From contig OZ024904.1 of assembly GCA_964017125.1 (NCBI GenBank), forward strand, positions 2,291,718-2,355,717: a stretch of 64,000 nucleotides of DNA, written 5' to 3'. A model generated the notes under the pieces. It was not told where the DNA came from, did no database searches, and saw only the letters and a program-made list of their open reading frames with translations. The DNA is from Flabesymbios commensalis (taxonomy: Eukaryota > Annelida > Polychaeta > Terebellida > Flabelligeridae). Each line of letters starts with the position of its first letter. The stretch's first letter is position 1. This document shows positions 31,853-40,429 of this stretch, piece after piece. The position numbers and the translations under genes were made by a program.

Positions 31853-32470
31853 CCGTACATGCTCCGTCTGTTCTTTCATAGCCTTCTTCACATGAGCAGA
31901 TGAATCCACCTTGTGTATTATTACACACCTGATCACAATCATGATCACCAGAAGCACATTCATCTACATCCTGACATCTGTTACCATCATAAATAAAGCC
32001 ACTGGAGCAGATACAGTGATAGTCACCAGCGTCATTAACACAAACCATGTGTGGCTCATCACACGTGTAATCATCGTCAGAGACACACTTAATATAATCC
32101 ACGCAGGGCTTGCCGTCTGGTCCAAGTCTGTAAGTATCGTCACAAGAACACAAGAAAGAGCCGATGGTGTTCAGACAAACCTGTTCACAGTCATGACCGC
32201 TGTTCGTACACTCATCAATGTCCTCGCATTCAACCTGATTGATTTCTTTGTACCCTGGTCTACACCAACATTGATAAGATCCTTCAGTATCTCTACATTC
32301 CTGATCACATACATCACTCTCATCCTCACACTCATCAATGTTCTGACAGTTGTGAGTGTCTCCATCTTCCAGTTTATAACCCACAGGACACTCACATTGG
32401 TAAATGCCATCAGACAGTGGATTAGGCCTACAGGTGTGAGAACATGGAGCGTCGATACAGGAATCCTCAA
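31853..32470 (-). CDS. Receptor exon: five EGF modules, unit 3, intact
   Basis: 206 codons, open throughout, phase 1-1 (acceptor TTGTGTTTCAG; donor GTCAGT). Five EGF modules follow each other: EDSCIDAPCSHTC; NIDECEDESDVC; DIDECTNSGHDC; VDYIKCVSDDDYTC; DVDECASGDHDC. Modules 2, 3 and 5 have the DxDEC calcium-binding start and the C-x-(D/N)-x4-(F/Y)-x-C-x-C hydroxylation signal (CRDTEGSYQCWC, CLNTIGSFLCSC, CNNTQGGFICSC). Such arrays form calcium-stiffened rods on cell surfaces or in matrix. This is the best preserved of the three copies. Confidence 0.9.
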
Positions 32471-32756
32471 CTGAAACACAAGACAGACGTCTCATCACAT
32501 GGGTAAAGCACTGGCTTAATTTAGCCAAGAGTATGTTCACTTGATTCTATTACATCATGAATTACATCATGAATAACCATGATAACATACATTTTACCTG
32601 TTAAAAGTAATTGTGTTTAATCGTCTGAATCAACCTGTTTCCTAAAAATACCAAAATGAATAAGTTTAAAGCGTAGATAAAATAATCACTTTTCGGTTCA
32701 AGATAACCATTTTAAATTAATTTTAAATTGGGTTGAGTTGTTCTGTTTCCACTCAC

Positions 32757-32855
32757 GACATGTTTTTCCATCATTTTTAAGGATATATCCCTCTCTGCAG
32801 ACCAAATCAAACGACTCCTCATCTCCTGCAGAGCATTCATGGTCGCATCCACAAT
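32757..32855 (-). CDS. Receptor exon: single EGF module, unit 3, one cysteine lost
   Basis: 33 codons, phase 1-1, acceptor GTCTTTGACAG and donor GTGAGT. It encodes the module [16 protein letters not shown]-x-VC...GKTC. The residue before VC is leucine (TTG) here and cysteine (TGT) in the equivalent exon at 31024-31122, so the fourth of six cysteines is lost. That would leave one cysteine unpaired in this module. Otherwise it is nearly identical to unit 2. Confidence 0.75.
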
Positions 32856-32896
32856 CTGTCAAAGACAACATAATTATTTACCCTTTAACGATCTAT

Positions 32897-33480
32897 AATC
32901 CCTTTAACCCGTACAGTGCGGGGATCGACTTTAGTCGACAGAATCTGACGTCTGTAGACGTCAGATTCTGACGACTAAAGTCAATCCCCGCACTGTAAGA
33001 ATCAACATATTTGTAATGGCCGTAGACCCATAACATAGACCTATTCAAATGAATCAAATAGAGCTAACTAAGACATTTATGGTGATTTCGAATTGAAAAA
33101 AACCCTTTGATTGCGATGTTTTTTACAAATTAATTTAAATGGTTTTTAAAATGGTTAAACCCGTGTTTTATCAATCGATCAAATCTCTGTTATTGGGAAT
33201 TAAATGTGCGTTTAAACAATAATTGCAAATGTTTGGTTTCAAATTGAACAAATATGAGTAATTTTCACTCACTTGAAGTTGTTGGTCGCGGTCGCGAGAC
33301 ACAACTTCAAGTGGGTGAGAAGTTAACCCTTAAAGTGCAGGGATCGACTTTAGACGTCAGAATCATTCTATAGACGTCTGATAGACGTCATATTGTGACG
33401 TAGATGCCGCACTGAAAGAGTAAAATATTTATGGCCGTATCGACCCATATGATATAGGTATTGAAATATTTATATTGATT
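32897..33480 (+). mobile_element. MITE pair of unit 3, with the full right-hand MITE
   Basis: As in unit 2. After the hairpin (33268-33316) the next family A element continues past the unit end: GGATCGACTTTAGACGTCAG, TAGACGTCATATTGTGACG and the body toward 33480, showing what lay beyond the duplicated segment originally. Confidence 0.7.
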
Positions 33481-33770
33481 GACAGGCTCAAGTTTGATTG
33501 TCGCATCGTCATCTTGTTAAATCGGGGTTGATCCCCCCCCCCCTCCCTACCACACATTGAACAACACATACAACATATTTCAGCATAACTGATAATTGTT
33601 TTTCATATGGTCAAATATTATAATTAGAGTCTACCGAACGTTGATTGATCAGCTGTCAAAATAATACTTTTCTCCCACAAGTTAATTACTTCCAGAATAA
33701 CACAAAATATTTTTAATTCAGCTTTTTTATCTTTTCGACATCTGGTAAATTAAAATTATAGAGAAATACA

Positions 33771-34325
33771 CTCACCTACACCTGTTCTGCAACTATAGGC
33801 CACCCAGTGTACGGGTGATTGCAATTTCAAACCATCTGACCCCCACCCAACAGCAAATGGGGGACAGGCTTAGGGGAGTAGAATAGCCAAGTGGCACTCA
33901 ATTACACCTATATTCTACTATAAGGCCTACAGAAGTACAGAAATTGCGTATATGATTGTAGGCCTAATTTTATAATCACACCCACCTACCCCTGTTCTCC
34001 CACTATAACCTGTGATACGGGCGGCGTAGATGAGTGCAATTTCAAAACACACTCACCTACACCTATCCCCCACTCTACTGAGTGGCGAACAGTCTTAGTT
34101 GAGTGAAATAGCCAAGTGGCACTCACCTACACTATCTTCTACCATTATAAGTGAGTGTAATTTTTTAATCTCACTCACCTACACCTGCTCTCTCACTATA
34201 CCCAGTGGTAGGATCCGACTGGCGTAGATGAGTGCAATTTCAAAACCGCACTCACCTACACCTGCCCCAGCCCCCCCCCCCCCCACACACCCTACTGAGT
34301 GGGGAACAGGTTTAGGTGCTATTAG
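33771..34325 (-). repeat. Tandem array carrying repeated splice-donor-like words
   Basis: CACTCACCTACACCTG(T/C) and near variants start units at about 33773, 33979, 34051, 34121, 34170 and 34251, followed by similar text (ACTCTACTGAGTGGCGAACAG, GAGTGCAATTTCAAAAC). On the gene's strand each unit reads AGGTGTAGGTGAGTG, which contains the consensus 5' splice site AG|GTGAGT. It lies in the intron directly after exon 34341-34718, ten bases or so past its donor. Confidence 0.8.
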
Positions 34326-34340
34326 GCCTATAATACTTAC

Positions 34341-34718
34341 TTGGCCATCCACGACAATAAACAACAGGTGTGTATCTTTCCGCCCAGATGAATTCAGCTG
34401 GATCCAGACCATGTGGAGTCCAATATGGCGGCCAGCTGAGTACTCTTGCAGGTTGCCACTCATCATCGTCAAGGCTCAGTTTATTCCAGTTATTATTGTA
34501 TGTGTTGCTACATCTCCAATGTGTATCTGTGACAAACCCATTGGAAAGCTTGATGATAAATCCGTATCCAGCACCTGTGTTTGTTGCGCGGACGGCCAGT
34601 AAACGTGTGTTATCTGGTAATGTGGCTGTGGAGGTTGACAAAGGACTCCTGAGTGTCATCAGGAAATCACCATCAGCGTAAACATCAGCGATGTCGTCCA
34701 CTCGTCCACTTATAGTAC
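34341..34718 (-). CDS. Receptor exon: galactose-binding-like jelly-roll module
   Basis: 126 codons between an acceptor (TGTATGATTTCAG, before 34718) and a donor (GTAAGT, 34340-34335); phase 1 at both ends. The product shows VYADGDFLMTL, DNTRLLAVRATN, GAGYGFIIKLSNG, TDTHWRCS and DDEWQPAR. This is the pattern of the beta-sandwich, galactose-binding-like module common in secreted invertebrate proteins (a polar loop with aromatic DxxW, then a WRC disulphide). The symmetric phase fits a shuffled extracellular module. It is the most upstream exon I can place. A sugar- or surface-ligand-binding role is inferred from the fold only. Confidence 0.7.
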
Positions 34719-34836
34719 CTGAAATCATACATACATTTAACCATTTAACCACCAAGCGACTGTATTAGTTTTTATTCCGTTTAATCAGCCTATTAAATCA
34801 CTGTTATTGGAAAGATTTAAAATGTTTGGTCTCAGA

Positions 34837-35082
34837 TTAACCCTTTAACCGCCAAATTATTCAATTTGAATTTTCACCCACTTGAAGTTGTGTCTCGCTG
34901 ACGAGATCCACAACTTCAAGTGAGTGAAAATTATTCAGATTTGACAAATGGAGGTCAACTCTTTTCAAATCTTGCTGTTTGATGTCGCATTTCATTTTTA
35001 ACATATTTAAAATGTGGTACTTAATGTGCTAATTAAAAAATGAAAACTCGAATATATGCGGTACCGGCGGTTATAGGGTTAA
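34837..35082. mobile_element. Family B TTAA-flanked MITE, complete
   Basis: TTAACCCTTTAACCGCC at the left, GGCGGTTATAGGGTTAA at the right. The internal hairpin is TTTTCACCCACTTGAAGTTGTG...CACAACTTCAAGTGAGTGAAAA. About 246 bases, no coding potential. This copy defines both ends of the family. Confidence 0.82.
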
Positions 35083-35130
35083 ACATGAGTTACTAATATG
35101 ACAAAAAATATAAGTAATTTTAACCTAGTT

Positions 35131-35465
35131 CCCAGCAAACACAAAAATATTTTAATGATATTTACAAAACGTTAGACGTAATGGTTTTTAAATATTTAAA
35201 CGTCGGGTCAACAGAATATTTTAAAACATTAATTACAAATAATATTCCAAAACATCATTTAAAAACTTTTTTAAAACATTTTTTCTAATATTCTAATTTT
35301 ATGTTTTAAAAATGCATTTTGAAAAATGTTATTAAAACGTTTTAAATTTTTTTTATACTGAATGTTTAGTATAATATTTATATTTAATGTTTTATAATAT
35401 TCTGTTGACCCGACATTTTAATGTTGTAAAACATTTTGATATGACTTTTTTTTAACATGTTAGAA
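35131..35465. mobile_element. AT-rich palindromic element with one CCCAGCAAAC end
   Basis: Starts CCCAGCAAACACAAAAATATTTT. AACGTCGGGTCAACAGAATATT (35200) returns inverted as AATATTCTGTTGACCCGAC (35396), so the two halves fold together through a TTTTAAAA-rich middle. The right terminus does not show the GTTTGCTGGG end. Confidence 0.65.
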
Positions 35466-35659
35466 AATGTTGAAGTTGTGGGTTAGTTTATTGTACATGT
35501 AACAATATAATGTCATGCTGACACAATTTGATAGACAAATATTTTGTATACATACAATCGAGGTGAAACCACTGATCATTTGGAAATATATATTTTCTGT
35601 AGTGCATCTAAATTTAGTCGCCAATTGGCCGCAAACTAAACCCTTCACCTTCCACGTTA

Positions 35660-35840
35660 TTTATTCAGAATTTTCACCCAGTTGAAGTTGTGTCTCGCTA
35701 CCGTGACCCACAACTTCAAGTGGGTGAAAATTATTCAGATTTTGCTGATTGATGTCACCATTTATCTTTAACATGTTTAAAAGCGAGTATTTAATGTGCT
35801 CATAAAAATGACAAAAACTAAGATACTCGGTATGGGTGAG
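35660..35840. mobile_element. Family B MITE fragment
   Basis: TTATTCAGAATTTTCACCCAGTTGAAGTTGTG...CACAACTTCAAGTGGGTGAAAATTATTCAG and GATTGATGTCACCATTTATC repeat the centre and right part of the element at 34837. The CCCTT ends are missing. Confidence 0.65.
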
Positions 35841-35925
35841 TGGGGGGATATAAATCATGTGTGTGTATTTAAAGCGAGCATTTAAATTTCAGTTAATCTA
35901 CTGGAAGCGTTTCTGGTAAACACAA

Positions 35926-36101
35926 CCCAGCAAACACGTCGATACATAGCGCTATATCGGCTTCGCTACGCTCGCATAGGCCGTTGTAACACACGGCTAG
36001 TCGATACATTGCCCCAATGCTGGGTGAATGCTGGTCCGCCATCTCCGACATCGGGCCACAATTCACCCAGCATTTAGTCAATGTATCGAAGTGTTTGCTG
36101 A
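35926..36101. mobile_element. CCCAGCAAAC MITE with a small inner insertion
   Basis: CCCAGCAAACAC ... GTGTTTGCTG are the ends; the core is CCAATGCTGGGTGAATGCTGG. Inside, GTCGATACAT occurs at both sides (about 35938 and 36000) of a 52-base GC-richer piece (AGCGCTATATCGGCTTCGC...), like a target duplication of 10 bases. Confidence 0.7.
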
Positions 36102-37530
36102 GCACGTTGAGCCAATGCTGGTTTGATGCGCCACGACTTGTAATGAGCTCAGCAGACATGATACGGGGGAGGGGGGGGGGCGTGGTGATAGTAGCGTGGG
36201 CCACACGTCTCCAGAGGAGCGAACATATTGTGAGCGACAAGTTATCTAGTTGTATCCTATCTATCCAATATATTATCATATATCTCAGTCTGCATAACTA
36301 TGGACGAATATCCCGTTGTTCCAACATTGCCTTAATGTTGGTGCGGCAGGTGTTGGAAAAATAGTCCGTATCATAAATCAGCCTTGGTACACGAGCGGTA
36401 TTCACCAAGCTACGTATACCCCCCACCCCAACTCCCAACCCCCAGTAAGGTATATACACCGTCGCTTAGTCAATGAAAAATGACACCGAAAAGTAAACTA
36501 TGTGTAAAACATCTTACTAGCTGAAGTGTATCACACACACAGTAACAGCACCAGGATTCTGTAAGACATTAAATCTGCTAGTCCCGGATACATTGAGTAA
36601 TGCATTATCAGACAATAGGTGTTGGTGGGTTCAGTGTCGAAAATCAGACTCCAGGCCCGTAGCCAGGGGGGGGAGGGGTAGGGGGTCGGAGGAGACGTAC
36701 GACCCCCCCCCCCTGACGGCTGAAGGTCCACATTTTGGCCATACATCTAGTACAAGAGGAATGAACCCATTTTTGGAGTTGAGTTGAGTCTCTAGTTTAT
36801 GGTGGCGTATATCGTTTTTGCCGTACGTGGTCGACATTTTTTTCAAACGTACGTTTGTGACGTCATGTCGCTATGGCAGTGACGTCATTTTATGAACCAA
36901 ATTGGCACGACAAACTACGAAATAGGGGTCATGTTTAAGTCACTGCTCAGTACTAGTATGAAGCGGTGTCGATTCTGAATGTGTCAGCACATAGGCCTAC
37001 TACGCACACCTGGTAATAATTGTATATATTCATTATGTCGTAAATTCATATGTAATGATCTAAATAGCAGTGGTGTAAACAGAAGTGGGTTCTATTTTAA
37101 TATGGCATCCAAAATTTCTAAGGGGTACGGTCGACGTCATGCCCCCATGAACAACTTGATCAGGTTGTTTTGCCAGTTAATGTTATTATATGGTCGCGGG
37201 CACGAGATTTCACCTGTGTAGAATGTCATCTATACAATTTGAAGGCGGCGGTAATATTTATTAGTAAAAGTAAATCACATTAGAAATAGTTCATGTATTT
37301 GAATCTGCAAGAAATAATAACTGGCGTGTTTCTCTTCTATGAAAAATGCATCTAATAATGATATTAAATATTCATCTGTTTATTCAGCTCATACGATAAT
37401 TTTATTTTATCATATCATTAAAAATAATAAAATTGAGTAAGATTTTCCTAGCACTCGCTGCACGATGATAATTGACTTTATTTTATCATTCTTTATGTCA
37501 GAATTTGTACGTAGGTATAATTTTATAGGC
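36102..37530. other. No gene recognised; upstream of the receptor exons
   Basis: Long G/C runs (36168-36178, 36666-36672, 36702-36712) and several short frames with no motif. Missing upstream exons of the receptor could lie here, but I found none I can support. Confidence 0.45.
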
Positions 37531-37628
37531 CTATGTTCACATCCTGGTTGGACCATTTTACGGATATCTGGTCCAACATTAAACCAACATTAAACCAACA
37601 TTAAACCAGTAAAGTTATGTTTGCTGGA
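37531..37628. mobile_element. CCCAGCAAAC-type MITE fragment
   Basis: GGTTGGACCATTTTACGGATATCTGGTCC, then ACATTAAACCA three times and ATGTTTGCTGGAAG, which is the right end of the family with one change. Confidence 0.5.
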
Positions 37629-37989
37629 AGAAAAAAAAATAATAATAATAAGGAGAAAAAATAATGGGTTTATTTTTCTAGAGGTTGGCAGCCCTACAGA
37701 TATTTTTGGCTACCTCTACAGTTAAAACTAATAATTATGTCATTATACCTGAAGATGACGCAAAACTAGATGACCAGGCGTCATGCTTGAGAGGTTAGAA
37801 TTCGTGTTTGGCCGTATTCAACTGAACTGCCGTAACACCTGGTTCAGAAATACTTTTTATGTGATAAAATATACAGACAGATTTTATATTTTTTTCCATT
37901 TTTATGGAATTTTGAAAATGTCTTATTCCGTTGCAAATAAATTAAATATTGAAATTAAATAGTCATATATTTGTCATATTTGTTGAGCT

Positions 37990-38065
37990 CATACAGAGCT
38001 CATTGTTTAAAGTCGATCCCCGCACTGAAAGAGTAAAATATTTATAATGACTGTAGACCCATAAC
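37990..38065 (+). mobile_element. Family A MITE fragment
   Basis: AAAGTCGATCCCCGCACTGAAAGAG, AAAATATTTATAATGACTGTAGACCCATAACATAGGTA: the end of the palindrome and the start of the body only. Confidence 0.65.
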
Positions 38066-38572
38066 ATAGGTAGGCGAAGTTGAAATGTTTTCCATAACAC
38101 GTCAACTGACATTAATCAAATGTGCAGGTAGCTGTTAAAGACCAGAACGTTACACGTTACACATTACATATTTAGCCCATTTATACAGTTTGCGATAAGT
38201 CGCAGTGGATTAATGTTGGGGCAGCATCGCAAATGTGTTTTAATGTGAAATTATCGAACGTTAAGGTTTCACCACACAAATTTATTCGCGCATAGTTCCT
38301 TTTTTTTTAAATTGTGGCTCTTTGCAGCAGCCTCGGTGGTACATATTACAGATATATCATTTTGCTACCAATTAGAATCGATTCTGTGATGATTTGCTGT
38401 AGCAAAAGCAGCGAAATAAGCAAAGATATGGTAGCAGGAAGTCCTTGCGCTACCAGTAACTAGGCTCTTCTCAAAACCGCACTCATTTTTATGCTAGGTC
38501 GCTCAGGGGAGAGTGGGCAAGAAGTTATTATGGCCCAAATAAAAAATACGTCAGTTTCACATGCCTTTTCTA

Positions 38573-39190
38573 TTTATTTATTTATTTATTCAAACATATT
38601 TATACAAAGTAAAAACATTATTAGCCTTTGGCTATTTTGCATATGTGCCCTGTTTTATGACAAGTATTTGCATAAAAAGTGAAAACCCATATTTAAACAA
38701 TAATTATCATATTATGTACAATAGTTACAATAACGAAAATAGAAGGTACATTAGACATTTTAGATCATAATCCGATGATATATGCCTTTGCGTTAATTGA
38801 ATAGGTTTACAAATGTGTATACATGTACATTTATAGCAAAGTGAAAAGAAAAGAAAACACAAATGTCCCCACACTAAAACTCCAACAAAAACCTACAAAA
38901 ATTGGAGAAAGCGATAAGACATGTACAGTTATTGCAGCCCTATCTATGATTGAGTAATGGTTTGATTATTAGCCATATATAGTTTAAGGTTATATTTGAA
39001 AGCAGAACATGTCTTCTTATTTCTTATTTCTGAAGGTAGCTTATTCCAAAGTCTAGACCCATTCACACTTAAAGATGATTTATATAAAGAATTATTACAC
39101 CTGGGCTGCTGTAGAGTATTACTTGTTGCATTACGTGTTGAAACAGTATGCTATTCAGAAACGGAGGAAAAAAGATCAGATAAGTAATAA
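38573..39190 (-). mobile_element. LINE 3' end: RT C-terminus and (AATA)n tail
   Basis: On the minus strand from about 39180 a frame gives SLYKSSLSVNGSRLWNKLP, then SEIRNKK and AFKYNLKLYM before a stop near 38950. This is the usual C-terminal connection region of CR1/L2-type LINE reverse transcriptases. About 360 bases of untranslated sequence follow, and an (AATA)n tail at 38573-38592. It is probably the distal part of the same LINE as 40430-43197, same strand, with other sequence between. One in-frame stop lies near 39150. Confidence 0.72.
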
Positions 39191-39429
39191 GGAGCTAGAT
39201 TATTTAGGGGGGGGGAAGGGTGTCACCTCAGCGTGGCCCCCCCTGGGCAACTTCCTAGAAGGCCAAGCACACCCAAACCTTCATCGAACCAGGTTTTGTT
39301 ATTTTTTTTACGTGAAGTTTTTTGTGTTTGCTTTCCGATGGTTTTTCACTGAGGTTGTTATGTTTATTTTCGAATAGTTTTCAGTTTAAATTCTTTATAC
39401 ATTCTTTATATATTCATATTTATATATTT

Positions 39430-40410
39430 TATATATTTTTTCATTGTACTTGTGGTGCCTTACAGTGCTCTCACGGATTGTGATCGCTCTGTCGTGCTAG
39501 TTCTCGATGACAGACCCGATCCCCAGCTGTGGGGGCATTGTAGGTCTACTCATAGTTCCTCTATGATTTGTTTTTTTGTGTTTGCAGTGGTTTCTCTTTG
39601 GCATCCTGGCGATGGACGGGATGTCCGAAAGAAATCATTGCCATATAATTATTTTTTCACTTTATTGTTTTAAAGGTTTCTCTGTGGCATCCTGGCGGAT
39701 AATGCAGCATGTCATAGAGAAGCCATTGCCGTACAATTAGCCTGTGGTGACTTACGGTGTCCTCACGGTTTGTGATCGCTCTGTGATGTCCTCCAATATC
39801 ACAGACCTTATTACCAACTGTGGGGGCACTGTAAGTCTTGAATTTTTGAGAATTTTTTGTGGTTTTATGATGTCTCCGGCCGTACTGGCCGAAAAGTGAA
39901 GTAAAGAAGACATTTACTTACTTACTTAATGGTTTCTCTGTTCATTGTTTATGTCATTCATATTTATCTCTATATGGGTTTACTTTTTTGATTATAGTAT
40001 ATAGTATTATAGTATATATTATATATTTGTTTTGACAATGACACTGTTTTGACTTAGACTTGTAGTTTTTACACAATCACTCCAATTTCATAGAGATATA
40101 GTGACTTGAAAAGTCTTTCATTTTATAATCACTTCATATTTTACATTATTTATACTGATATTTTTATACCCATTAAACTGTGTTGTAGTGCAGGCGCTTC
40201 AACATGTCATCAGACTCGTTACATATAGGTGCCAGGAGCATCGTCATCTTATCATATCAAACACTTTAAACTGAATATTTTAGTACGAACATGCTTTTAT
40301 TAGCTTTGTCTTTCCTTTACTACTTTAACTATACAATATGGGATATTGTAATACCTGAAATTTTCACTTAAATGGCCATACTGGCCGAAAAGTGAAGTAA
40401 AGCAAATATT
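39430..40410 (+). mobile_element. Repeated LINE/SINE 3' ends, opposite strand, inside the LINE
   Basis: GGTGCCTTACAGTGCTCTCACGG (39452) and GGTGACTTACGGTGTCCTCACGG (39744) start two related units with GATCGCTCTGT(C/G) and CTGTGGGGGCA(T/C)TGTA. The second ends CTGGCCGAAAAGTGAAGTAAAG with a (ACTT)n tail at about 39915. The word CTGGCCGAAAAGTGAAGTAAAGC returns at 40382. It occupies the place of the missing middle of the minus-strand LINE. Confidence 0.6.
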
Positions 40411-40429
40411 TTACCCACCTAATTTTACC

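Larger units (their letters stand above)
27664..33356 (-). repeat. Tandem triplication of an EGF exon block, unit about 1.69 kb
   Basis: Three direct units start at TACATTATATTATAGAATCATG: 27664-29935, 29936-31622 and 31623-33356. Each holds, on the minus strand, one single-EGF exon, one five-EGF exon, their introns and two MITEs. The first unit is longer by the SINE and MITE inserted in its small exon. The junctions read GGGATCGACTTTAGAC|TACATTA: the right end of the unit is a position inside the palindrome of a family A-type MITE, and the third unit runs on into the rest of that MITE. Confidence 0.9.
20830..34718 (-). other. Receptor-like gene: EGF-repeat ectodomain, one TM helix, tyrosine-motif tail (partial)
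   Basis: Twelve exons can be chained on the minus strand by GT/AG borders and agreeing phases: 34718-34341, 32855-32757, 32470-31853, 31122-31024, 30737-30166 (broken), 29468-28799 (interrupted), 28498-27887, 27441-27327, 25429-25332, 22788-22693, 21595-21500 and 20906-20830. The order gives a galactose-binding-like module, EGF modules, a membrane helix and a tail of about 120 residues ending in TGA. Upstream exons with the start and signal peptide were not found. Known relatives are only structural analogues (fibulin-like cbEGF arrays; immune-type tails), so I name no orthologue. I could not confirm splicing without transcripts. Confidence 0.75.

Noticed and set aside
37749-37838. A 90-base minus-strand segment with acceptor CTGAACCAG, donor GTATAA and phase 1-1, which could be an upstream receptor exon.
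   Set aside because: The phase-consistent frame contains a TAA in the middle and the residues match no module I know; kept only as a place to look.
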